Below are positions 26,475 to 34,280 of a stretch of 64,000 bases of DNA, in pieces (the first letter of the stretch is position 1; every line of letters starts with the position of its first letter). The translations under genes and the position numbers were made by a program. Origin of the DNA: Falsiroseomonas tokyonensis (GTDB lineage: Bacteria; Pseudomonadota; Alphaproteobacteria; Acetobacterales; Acetobacteraceae). Where the stretch lies: contig NZ_JAFNJS010000002.1 of the NCBI RefSeq assembly GCF_019024325.1, positions 372,118 through 436,117 of the forward strand, read 5' to 3'. The notes under the pieces are model-generated. The model ran no database searches. It saw only the letters and a program-made list of their open reading frames with translations, and was not told where the DNA came from.

Positions 26475-27304
26475 CAGACGGCGCTCCGGGTAGGCCAGTT
26501 TTGGGCAGGCCAGTTATGGACTTCCTCCGTGGCATCGCGGCACCACAGGTAGAAGGAATCGTACAGCGCCAGGCCCGCCTCTAGCTGCGCCAGGTCGTCG
26601 CCATGCAGGCGCGAAAGTCCGAGCGAGGCGGCCAGCAGCCCGGCACATTCGGGGGCCAGTTCCGGCCGCGCCGTATCCGCGCCGCGCACCAGCAGGGCCA
26701 GGCGCTGCAGCGCCGGACTCTCCAGCCCGAATTCGGCCAGCATGGTGTCGAAGCTGCAGGTCTCGCCGCGATGGCTCCAGAACACGCCGTCGATGTCGAA
26801 GGGCGTGGCGCCGAAGCGGTCGGCCACGGCCGAGACCTCGGACGGGGCGGTGAACAGGAACACCGCCTGGCGGTCGATGAAGCGGCGGATCAACCAGGGG
26901 CAGGCGATGCGGTCCACCTTCGGCCTGCTGCGCGTCACCCACAGCGTGCGGCCCTGCGCATCCCGCGGCGGCAGCAACGCATGGCGGAACAACGGCAGTC
27001 CGGCATCGCGCCAGGCGACAAAGCCGCCGGCCAGTGAACGCGCCTCGGCGCCGGCATGACGCAGCCAGGCGGCGGCGCCCTCGGATAGCTTCAGCCCATG
27101 CTGGCAGATCACCACGACGCGCTGGCCTTGGAACGACGGCGCCCAGTCGTCGACCCGGCGATAGTCGAGCGGCCTTGCAGCCGGCAGGCTGCGCGGGTCC
27201 TCGGCCACATGCTCGGCCACGCGGACATCGATGAGATGCGGCGCGTCGGATTGGCCAAGCAACTGGAACAGGTCTTCAGGAGATATCGAGGGGGCATGCA
27301 ACAT
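26474..27304 (-). CDS. rhodanese-ChrB fusion protein, copy 1
   Basis: A 276-residue cytoplasmic fusion. Residues 5-110 form a rhodanese domain with a CxxGxK active-site loop (Cys67 in CQHGLK). Residues 120-270 are a ChrB C-terminal domain (KVDRIACPWLIRRF, then GATPFDIDGVFWSHRG and ALYDSFYLWCRDATEE). Rhodaneses carry persulfide sulfur; ChrB domains go with chromate resistance, sometimes as regulators, sometimes as reductase-like proteins. The start at 27304 is the ATG that aligns with the paralogue upstream. Coupled to chrA. The pair of paralogues is a tandem duplication. Confidence 0.85.
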   Translation of the reverse strand: MLHAPSISPEDLFQLLGQSDAPHLIDVRVAEHVAEDPRSLPAARPLDYRRVDDWAPSFQGQRVVVICQHGLKLSEGAAAWLRHAGAEARSLAGGFVAWRDAGLPLFRHALLPPRDAQGRTLWVTRSRPKVDRIACPWLIRRFIDRQAVFLFTAPSEVSAVADRFGATPFDIDGVFWSHRGETCSFDTMLAEFGLESPALQRLALLVRGADTARPELAPECAGLLAASLGLSRLHGDDLAQLEAGLALYDSFYLWCRDATEEVHNWPAQNWPTRSAV

Positions 27305-27443
27305 GAGCGTCCAACTCCCGTATCGGGCGGGTGGACGCGATGCTTGGGCGGATGCCTGATGGGGCGATCGCGACGGCCCCATATGGGAGCCTAGGAGCGT
27401 GATGCGCTTTGGGTCAAGTCTTCGCGCGCCGACTTTGCCACAA

Positions 27444-28259
27444 TCACGCGTAGTCCTGGTTCGGCCAGATGTGGACTTCCTCCGTGGCGTCGCGGCACCA
27501 CAGGTGGAAGGCGTCATACAGCGCGAGCCCGGCCTCCAGCTGCACCAGGTCGTCACGATGCAGGCGGGACAGGCCGAGCGAGGCGGCGAGCAGGCCGGCG
27601 GATTGCGGGGCCAGGTCGTAGCGCGCCGTCTCCGCGCCGCGCACGATCATCGCCAGGCGCTCCAGCGTCGGGGTGCGCAGGCCGAATTCCTCCAGCATCG
27701 TGTCGAAGGTGCAGCCATCGCCGCGATGGGTCCAGAACACGCCCTCGATGTCGAAGGGCGTGGCGCCGAAGCGGTCCGCCACCAGCTCCACCTGGGACGC
27801 CGCGACGAAGAGGAAGACGGCGCCGGGGTCGACGAAGCGGCGGATCAGCCAGGGGCAGGCGATGCGGTCCACCTTGGGCCGCGCGCGGGTGACCCAGACG
27901 GTGCGGCCCGCGGCGTCCCGCGGCGGGATGGCGGCGGGCTCCAGCAGCGGCATGCGGGCGGCGCGCCAGGCGGCGAAGCCACCCTCCAGCACCTGCGCCA
28001 TCGCCCCCTCATGCCGCAGCCAGGCGGCCGCGCCCTCGCTCAGCTTCAGGCCCTTCTGGCAGACCAGGATCACGTCCCGGCCGCGGAATTCCGGCGCCCA
28101 GGCGGCGACATCGCGATGGTCCCGCTGCTGCGAGGCGGGCAGCAGCCGCGGATCCGCCGCGATATCCTCCGGCAGCCGCAGGTCGATCAGCACCGGCCCC
28201 TCGGGCAGGCCGATCAGCCGGGAGACCTGTTGGATGGTGAGGGCGTTTGCGGAGGGCAT
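27444..28259 (-). CDS. rhodanese-ChrB fusion protein, copy 2
   Basis: A 271-residue paralogue of the downstream gene, with the same domain order and the same active-site cysteine position (Cys67, CQKGLK). The ChrB part shares long identical stretches such as KVDRIACPWLIRRF and GLLAASLGLSRLH. The tails diverge (WPNQDYA here, a longer tail in copy 1). A 139-bp gap separates the two and may hold a second promoter. It sits between the small CxC peptide and copy 1 in a same-strand block. The two copies may form a hetero-oligomer or have split substrates; that is inference. Confidence 0.85.
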   Translation of the reverse strand: MPSANALTIQQVSRLIGLPEGPVLIDLRLPEDIAADPRLLPASQQRDHRDVAAWAPEFRGRDVILVCQKGLKLSEGAAAWLRHEGAMAQVLEGGFAAWRAARMPLLEPAAIPPRDAAGRTVWVTRARPKVDRIACPWLIRRFVDPGAVFLFVAASQVELVADRFGATPFDIEGVFWTHRGDGCTFDTMLEEFGLRTPTLERLAMIVRGAETARYDLAPQSAGLLAASLGLSRLHRDDLVQLEAGLALYDAFHLWCRDATEEVHIWPNQDYA

Positions 28260-28330
28260 GGCGGTCGGTCCCGATCAGGCGCGCTGGCGAGGCGCCGATA
28301 CCATGGTCGGAGTGCGTGGGGCAGGGCGGA

Positions 28331-28471
28331 TCAGCGCGGCCCGCGCGGGGAGGACGGCACGCCGCAGCCGCAATCCTCGCCAGCCGGGGGCTGGGCGGGT
28401 GGGGGGGCCTGCTGCGCCGCGGCCGGCAGGGCCAGCAGCACCAAGCAGCCCAGCGCGACGATGAACTTCAT
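28331..28471 (-). CDS. 46-residue secreted CxC peptide
   Basis: A small gene coding 46 residues. A clear signal peptide (MKFIVALGCLVLLALPAAAQ) is followed by a proline-rich stretch and a CGCG motif near residues 34-37, ending SSPRGPR. The ATG overlaps the TSUP transporter stop by four bases, which strongly supports real, coupled translation. The mature peptide would be about 26 residues with a CxC pair, suitable for binding metal or carrying sulfur in the periplasm. No family is recognised. Confidence 0.65.
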   Translation of the reverse strand: MKFIVALGCLVLLALPAAAQQAPPPAQPPAGEDCGCGVPSSPRGPR

Positions 28472-29211
28472 GTCAGCCCCCTCACAAGCAGCGACAGGCC
28501 GGAGACCAGCAACAGGCCAAGCAATACCAGGCGGAACCCCTCCGCCGGGATCCGCCGATAGGCGAGCACGCCGAGCCAGGCGCCCAACGCGAGCGCCGGC
28601 AGCGCCACCAGCAGCATGCGCGCACTCTCCCGCCCGAAGAAGCCACCGGCCAGCAGGGCGATGGCGGCGGCGATCTGCATGGCCACGATGAACGGCTGGA
28701 AGATGGCCCGCGCCTCGTCCTTGCGCAGCCCCTTCAGGTCCCCCCACATCGCCGGCAAGGCGCCGGAAAAACCGCCTACGCCCCCCAGAATGCCGCTGGC
28801 GAAGCCGACCGCCGCATCCGCCCCGGCGCCAGCCCGCACGGCGGAAACGGGGCGCCGCCGCGCGATGCCGAGCAGCGCCCAGCCGGCATAGGCCACCAGC
28901 AGCAGGCCCACCCCCATGACGATGGCCGCCGCATCGACCCGCGCCAGCACCAGAACGCCGAGCGGCGTGCCGAGGACGCCGCCCAGGATATAGGGCCGCA
29001 GCACCTGCCAGCGCAGCGAGGGCCAGATGGCGCCCAGCGTGCCGAGCTGGATCAGCAGCGAGCCCAGCACCAGCACCGGCGCAGTCTGCTGCGGCGGCAG
29101 CCAGTGGAACAGTATGCCGGCGGCAATCAGGTTGAAGGCAAAGCCCGCGAGGCCGGAGGCGAAGGCGGCGATGAAGCAGCCGGCGAGCAGGATGAGGATC
29201 TCGAAGGACAT
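28468..29211 (-). CDS. TSUP-family (TauE/SafE) sulfur-compound transporter
   Basis: A 247-residue inner-membrane protein with about eight helices, of the 4-toluene-sulfonate uptake permease (TSUP, TauE/SafE) family, which moves sulfite, sulfonates, thiosulfate or related anions. The duplicated half-signature GLAGFAFNLIAAGI near 20-33 and GILGGVGGFSGALPAMWGDLKGL in the second half are typical. It heads the same-strand block that includes the CxC peptide, two rhodanese fusions and ChrA, which points to sulfur-oxyanion handling. It is divergent from the TPP enzyme. Confidence 0.85.
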   Translation of the reverse strand: MSFEILILLAGCFIAAFASGLAGFAFNLIAAGILFHWLPPQQTAPVLVLGSLLIQLGTLGAIWPSLRWQVLRPYILGGVLGTPLGVLVLARVDAAAIVMGVGLLLVAYAGWALLGIARRRPVSAVRAGAGADAAVGFASGILGGVGGFSGALPAMWGDLKGLRKDEARAIFQPFIVAMQIAAAIALLAGGFFGRESARMLLVALPALALGAWLGVLAYRRIPAEGFRLVLLGLLLVSGLSLLVRGLT

Positions 29212-29386
29212 TGCGGTTCCAGGCGCTGCCACGTCACGCCCCCGAACCAACCGCACTCCCGCCCGGCGCGCCACCCCCCAAGGGTTGCAAAAGCCGGCCG
29301 CCGGGCCCCGGCCCGCATGCCTTGTGCGCCTGCCGGGCGCGTGGTCCTGTCGCGCCAATCGAAAGCCGATGGGGAAGATGGAAACG

Positions 29387-31006
29387 ATGGCGCTGCGCGG
29401 TGCGGATGTTCTGGTGAGGGGCCTCAAGGCCGCCGGGGTGACGCGGATCTTCACCCTGTCCGGCAACCATATCATGGAGGTCTTCGACGCCCTCGTCGGC
29501 TCCGGGATCGAGCTGGTGCATACGCGGCAGGAGGCCGCGGCGGTGCATATGGCGGATGCCTATGCGCGGCTGACCGGCCAGGTGGGCGTGGCGATGGTCA
29601 CCGGCGGGCAGGGGCATGCCAATGCCACCGCCGCGCTGTGCTCGGCGCTGGCGGGTGAGGTGCCGGTGCTGCTGCTGTCCGGCCATGCGCCGCTGGCCGA
29701 TCTCGGCAATGGCGCCTTCCAGGAACTGCCGCAGGCGGAGCTCGCCGCGCCCATCAGCAAGGCATCCTGGGCGGCGCAGACGGCGGCGGGACTCGCGCAG
29801 GATGTGGCGCGCGCCTTCGGCATCGCCCTGTCCGGGCGGCCCGGTCCGGTGCATCTCAGCCTGCCGACCGATGTGCTGGAGGCGGAGGTGGAGACGGCGC
29901 CGGTGCCGGAGGCCGCGGCCTTCGCCGGCCGCCCCATGCCGCTCGGCGCCCCCAGCGCGCTGCTGGTGGCCCAGGCGGTGGCCGCCGCCGCGCGCCCGCT
30001 GCTGATCGCGCCCCCGGCGCTCTGCACCCCCACGGGCTTCGCGGCGATGGCGGCGCTGGAGGCGGCGAGCGGCCTGCCGGTGGTGCCGATGCAATCGCCG
30101 CGCGGCCTGGCCGATCCCTCCCTGGGTGCCTTCCCGGAGGTGCTGGCGGAGGCGGACCTGGTGGTGCTGCTGGGCAAGCCGCTCGACTTCACCCTGAAAT
30201 TCGGCCGCAGCCCGGCCACCGCCGCCACATGCGGCTGGATCCTGCTGGAGCCGGAGGGCGCGCTGGTGGCCCGCGCGCAGCGGCTGGTGGGGGATCGGCT
30301 GGTCCTGGCGGCCATGGCGGATGCCGCCAGCAGCATCGCGGCGCTGTCCAGCGTGATGCAGCCGGTCGCGGCCCAGGGCGGCTGGGCGGATCGCGTGCGG
30401 CAGGCGGTGGCCTGGCGCCCGGCGGACTGGGCGGCGCTGGCCGGCGCGCCGGCGGGGCCGATCCGCTCCGGAACGCTCGGCTTGGCGGTGGCCGAGGCAG
30501 TGGCGGCCCAGGATGCCACCTTCGTCTGCGATGGCGGGGAGATCGGGCAATGGGGCTTGGCCACCATGCGCGGCGGCCGGCGCCTCGTGAATGGCGTGGC
30601 GGGCGCGATCGGCGTCGGCATTCCCTTCGCCATCGGCGCCCGCGCGGCGCTGCCGCGGCCGACCCTCGCGCTGATGGGCGATGGCAGCTTCGGCTTCCAC
30701 ATGGCGGAGCTGGACACGGCCGCCCGTCACGGCCTGCCCTTCGTCGCCGTGGTCGGCAATGACAGCCGCTGGAATGCCGAGCACCAGATCCAGGTGCGCG
30801 ACTATGGCGCCAATCGCGCGCATGGCTGCGAATTGGCGCCCGGCACGCGCTACGACATGATCGCCACCGCACTCGGCGGCCATGGCGAGCAGGTGACGGA
30901 AGCGCGGGACCTGGCCCCGGCGCTGGCCCGCGCCTTCGCCAGCGGCAGGCCCGCGGTGGTCAATGTGGTGATCGAGGGCCAGCCGGCGCCGACGCTGCGC
31001 AGATGA
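29387..31006 (+). CDS. thiamine pyrophosphate-dependent enzyme (acetolactate synthase-like)
   Basis: A 539-residue TPP enzyme of the acetolactate synthase / oxalyl-CoA decarboxylase / benzoylformate decarboxylase fold. The N-terminal domain has the activating glutamate in HTRQEAAAVHMADA near residue 48. The C-terminal TPP-binding motif begins GDGSFGFHMAE near 431 and ends at the metal ligand region GNDSRWN. Substrate is not clear. Three in-frame ATGs (29369, 29378, 29387) are close; 29387 gives the best spacing from GGGGAAG. It is followed after ten bases by a flavin-fold protein on the same strand. Confidence 0.85.
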   Translation: MALRGADVLVRGLKAAGVTRIFTLSGNHIMEVFDALVGSGIELVHTRQEAAAVHMADAYARLTGQVGVAMVTGGQGHANATAALCSALAGEVPVLLLSGHAPLADLGNGAFQELPQAELAAPISKASWAAQTAAGLAQDVARAFGIALSGRPGPVHLSLPTDVLEAEVETAPVPEAAAFAGRPMPLGAPSALLVAQAVAAAARPLLIAPPALCTPTGFAAMAALEAASGLPVVPMQSPRGLADPSLGAFPEVLAEADLVVLLGKPLDFTLKFGRSPATAATCGWILLEPEGALVARAQRLVGDRLVLAAMADAASSIAALSSVMQPVAAQGGWADRVRQAVAWRPADWAALAGAPAGPIRSGTLGLAVAEAVAAQDATFVCDGGEIGQWGLATMRGGRRLVNGVAGAIGVGIPFAIGARAALPRPTLALMGDGSFGFHMAELDTAARHGLPFVAVVGNDSRWNAEHQIQVRDYGANRAHGCELAPGTRYDMIATALGGHGEQVTEARDLAPALARAFASGRPAVVNVVIEGQPAPTLRR

Positions 31007-31016
31007 GGGACAGGCG

Positions 31017-31634
31017 ATGAACGACCCGCATGCCGTGACCAGCCTGGCGGCGCTGGAGGCGCTGTATGGCGAGGTGAATGCGAATTCGCAGCTGAAGGTG
31101 CGACGCGACATCGACGTGCCGAGCCGCGACTTCATCGCCCGCAGCCCCTTCTGCATCCTGTCCACGCGCGGCGCCGATGGCGCCGTGCATGGCACGCCGC
31201 GCGGCGATGCGCCGGGTTTTGTCCATGTGCTGTCCGGCACCGAGATCGCCTTGCCGGACCGTCGCGGCAACAATCGGCTGGATGCGTTGCGCGACATCGT
31301 GGCCGATCCGCAGGTCGCGCTGCTCTTCCTGATCCCCGGCGTGGGGGAGACGCTGCGGGTGGCAGGCCGCGGCACCATCACGGCCGACCCGGCACTCTGT
31401 TCCCAACTGGCGGAGCAGGGCAGGGCGCCGACCACCGTGCTGCGCATCGCGGTGGAGGAGGTCTATTTCCAATGCGCCCGCGCCCTGCTGCGCTCCGGCC
31501 TCTGGGGCAGCACGCCGCGCCCGGCCGGCGTGCCGACGGCGGGCCAGTTCCTGAAATCCGCGACCGCCGGCGCCTTCGACGCCGAGACCTACGACGCCGA
31601 GGCGCCGGCCCGGCTGGCGGCCAACCTCTACTGA
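31017..31634 (+). CDS. pyridoxamine 5'-phosphate oxidase-fold flavoprotein
   Basis: A 205-residue protein of the PNP-oxidase-like split-barrel fold, in the branch often annotated as the MSMEG_1061-type FMN-dependent family. Features include SPFCILSTRGADGAVHGTPRGDAPGF near the N-terminus and the conserved C-terminal EVYFQCARALLRSGLW. Its biochemical role is not known; relatives bind FMN and may reduce or sense small molecules. It lies ten bases after the TPP enzyme and ends two bases from the opposing Hsp70-like gene. Confidence 0.8.
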   Translation: MNDPHAVTSLAALEALYGEVNANSQLKVRRDIDVPSRDFIARSPFCILSTRGADGAVHGTPRGDAPGFVHVLSGTEIALPDRRGNNRLDALRDIVADPQVALLFLIPGVGETLRVAGRGTITADPALCSQLAEQGRAPTTVLRIAVEEVYFQCARALLRSGLWGSTPRPAGVPTAGQFLKSATAGAFDAETYDAEAPARLAANLY

Positions 31635-31635
31635 C

Positions 31636-32871
31636 TCAGGCCGCCATCAGCGCCAGCCCCTCCGCCACCGAGACGAACTCGCCGCCCGCCACCACCCGGT
31701 CCTCGCCGAAGCGATCCGTGAAAATCCGGCGCACGGCGGGGACGAGGGAGGATCCGCCGGTGAGGAAGACGCGGTCCACCGCCTCGGCCGGCAGCGCCGC
31801 ATCGGCCAGCGCGGCATCGACGGCGGCGCGCATCTGGGCGAGTTCCGGCGCGATCCAGCCCTCGAAATCGGCGCGGGTGATCTCCGCCGCCACCTCGAAA
31901 TCCGCGTGGCGGAAGCGCAGCGTGGCGGCTTCCGCGCGGGAGAGGTCGGCCTTGGCGGTGGAGACGGCGCGGTAGAGCGCATAGCCGGCCTCGTCCTTCA
32001 CCAGCCGCACCAGGCGGTGCAGCTGTTCCGGGTGTTCGGCGGTGCGGGCCACCGCCTCGATATCCCGCATGATCCTGGGCGCGCGCATCAGGGACAGCAG
32101 GTGCCAGCGGGCGAAGCTTCCATACCAGGCGGGGGGGATCGGCAATTCCGTGCCGGTGACGCGATAGGTGCCGCCTTTGCCCAGCAGCGGGGACACCACG
32201 CGGTCGATGATCCGGAAGTCGAAGGCATCGCCGGCCACGCCGACGCCCGCATGGCCGAGCGCCGTCACCCGCCGCGGCGGCCCGGGGTCGAAGCGAAGCA
32301 GGGAAAAATCGCTGGTGCCGCCGCCGAAATCGGCCACCAGCACGGTGGCGGGGCGGTCCAGCGCCTGGGCGAAGCGCTGGCCGGCTGCGGCGGGTTCCAG
32401 CGCCACCTGCACCTGCTCCATGCCGGCCAGCGCGAAGGCGCGGCGCAGGCGCTGCTCGCCCAGCGCGTCATCGGCCGATTCGCCCACGAAGCGCACCGGG
32501 CGGCCGACCACCACGCGGGCGCCCGCCAGGTCGTCCCGGAAGGGCGCCAGCAAGGCGCGCAGGAAGACCGCCACCAGCGGCTCCAGCGCCCAGGACTGGC
32601 CGAGGATGCGCGTCTCCTGGAAGCTGCGCTGCGCCAGGTAGCTCTTCATCGACATGATCAGCCGGGCTTCGAGCGGGTCGTCCAGATAAGCCTCGATGGC
32701 GGCGGGGCCGGCGGCGTGCGTCGTGCGGCCATCGGCGCCATTCCAGAAGCAGAGCACGGAGCGGAAGACATCCTCCGTCGCATGCCGCAGCACCCGCACG
32801 CTGCCATCGGCCGCCTGGGCGGTGACCACACTGTTGGTGGTGCCGAAATCGATGCCGATGACGGGTTGCAT
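31636..32871 (-). CDS. short Hsp70-like (YegD-type) ATPase
   Basis: A 411-residue Hsp70-family protein containing essentially only the actin-like ATPase domain. Phosphate loop 1 is GIDFGTTNS at 5-13 and phosphate loop 2 is VADFGGGTSDFSLL; the adenosine region is FLTGGSSLVPAV. The substrate-binding domain and lid of DnaK (about 200 more residues) are absent, as in YegD. Its function is unclear; such proteins are thought to be specialised chaperones. It ends two bases from the preceding gene, which it meets convergently. Confidence 0.88.
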   Translation of the reverse strand: MQPVIGIDFGTTNSVVTAQAADGSVRVLRHATEDVFRSVLCFWNGADGRTTHAAGPAAIEAYLDDPLEARLIMSMKSYLAQRSFQETRILGQSWALEPLVAVFLRALLAPFRDDLAGARVVVGRPVRFVGESADDALGEQRLRRAFALAGMEQVQVALEPAAAGQRFAQALDRPATVLVADFGGGTSDFSLLRFDPGPPRRVTALGHAGVGVAGDAFDFRIIDRVVSPLLGKGGTYRVTGTELPIPPAWYGSFARWHLLSLMRAPRIMRDIEAVARTAEHPEQLHRLVRLVKDEAGYALYRAVSTAKADLSRAEAATLRFRHADFEVAAEITRADFEGWIAPELAQMRAAVDAALADAALPAEAVDRVFLTGGSSLVPAVRRIFTDRFGEDRVVAGGEFVSVAEGLALMAA

Positions 32872-32942
32872 GGGGGAGGCTGCCTTGGGCCGGGGAGGGG
32901 CGCGGCTTAGACCCTACAAGCCGATCCCTGGCAACCCCGCGC

Positions 32943-34190
32943 TCAGCGCCGCTCGTAGATCAACCTTGCGCGCACCGTCCCCGGCAGGCCGCGCAGCTCG
33001 GCCAGGATCGCCTCGGCCTCGGCGCGGGCCTCGACGCTTTCCACCACCACATAGCCCAGCTCGGAATCCGTCTGGTAGTACTGCGCCGCGATGTTCAGCC
33101 CCCGCCGGCCGAAGCAGGCGTTCATCTGGGACAGGATGCCGGGCGCGTCGCGGTGCAGATGGGTCCAGCGGGCGCCCGTGGGGCGGGCCGGAAGCTGGAC
33201 ATTGGGCAGGTTCACGCTGCCCATGGTGGCGCCGCTGTCCGAATATTCCACCAGCTTGCGCGCCACCTCCACCCCGATGCGGTCCTGCGCCTCCGCCGTG
33301 CTGCCGCCGATATGCGGGGTCAGGATCACGTTCGGCAGGCCCTGCAGGGGGGAGACGAAGGCCTCCCCGTTCCGCTTCGGCTCCTCCGGGAACACGTCCA
33401 GCGCCGCGCCCAGGATGCGCTTTTCGCGCAGGGCCGCGGCCAGCGCCGGCACGTCCACCACCGTGCCGCGGGCATTGTTGATGAAGACGGCGGAGGGCTT
33501 CATGGCGGCGAATTCGCGCGCGCCCATCATGCCGATGGTCGCCGGCGTCTCCGGCACATGGATGGTCACCACATCCGACTGCGCCAGCAGGTCGTGCAGG
33601 CTGGCGGCGGGGGAGGCATTGCCATGCGGCAGCTTGCCGGTGTGGTCGTGGTAGAGCACCCGCATGCCGAAGGCCTCGGCGAGGACCGAAAGCTGGCTGC
33701 CGATATTGCCGTAGCCGATGATGCCCAGCGTCTTGCCGCGCATCTCCCAGCTATTGGCCGCCGACTTGTCCCAGCCGCCGGCATGGGCGGCATTGGACTT
33801 GTCGACGATGCCGCGCATCAGCATCACCGCTTCCGCCAGCGTCAGCTCCGCCACGCTGCGGGTATTGCTGAAGGGCGCGTTGAACACGGCGATGCCCCGC
33901 CTTGCGGCGGCGCGCAGATCCACCTGGTTGGTGCCGATGCAGAAGCAGCCGATGGCGATCAGCCGGTCGGCGGCGGCCAGCACCTCCTCCGTCACCTCGG
34001 TGCGGGACCGGATGCCGAGGATATGCACGCCCTTCACCGCATCGATCAGCGCCTGGCCTTCCAGGGCCTTCTTCTCGCGGTGGATGGTGACGTAGTCCGC
34101 CTGGCCGAACAGGTCCACCGCGCTATCGGCGATGCCTTCCAGCAGCAGGATCTTGATCCGGTCCTTGGGGAGGGAGATGCGGTCGTTCAT
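32943..34190 (-). CDS. serA: D-3-phosphoglycerate dehydrogenase
   Basis: SerA oxidises 3-phosphoglycerate to 3-phosphohydroxypyruvate, the first step of serine synthesis. The 415-residue protein matches the E. coli-type length. Seen are the NAD motif GIIGYGNIGS, the arginine of NNARGTVVD, the catalytic histidine region LTPHIGGSTAEAQ, and a C-terminal ACT domain (HRDAPGILSQMN onward) that usually confers serine feedback inhibition. It is a single gene with a 90-bp gap to the upstream kinase. Confidence 0.95.
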   Translation of the reverse strand: MNDRISLPKDRIKILLLEGIADSAVDLFGQADYVTIHREKKALEGQALIDAVKGVHILGIRSRTEVTEEVLAAADRLIAIGCFCIGTNQVDLRAAARRGIAVFNAPFSNTRSVAELTLAEAVMLMRGIVDKSNAAHAGGWDKSAANSWEMRGKTLGIIGYGNIGSQLSVLAEAFGMRVLYHDHTGKLPHGNASPAASLHDLLAQSDVVTIHVPETPATIGMMGAREFAAMKPSAVFINNARGTVVDVPALAAALREKRILGAALDVFPEEPKRNGEAFVSPLQGLPNVILTPHIGGSTAEAQDRIGVEVARKLVEYSDSGATMGSVNLPNVQLPARPTGARWTHLHRDAPGILSQMNACFGRRGLNIAAQYYQTDSELGYVVVESVEARAEAEAILAELRGLPGTVRARLIYERR

Positions 34191-34280
34191 GCGCCTGGCC
34201 GTGTGAAAGCGGGCGCCTTCTGCGCCCTGGCTGGCCGGGAGGCAAGGCCCGCCCGCCGCGGGTGAGCCCTTACCTTCAGG

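Noticed and set aside
27305-27443. Possible separate gene or riboswitch between the two rhodanese-ChrB copies
   Set aside because: The upstream extension of copy 1 reads as low-complexity with no ribosome-binding site, and no conserved RNA fold is evident; it is treated as intergenic, perhaps with a promoter.
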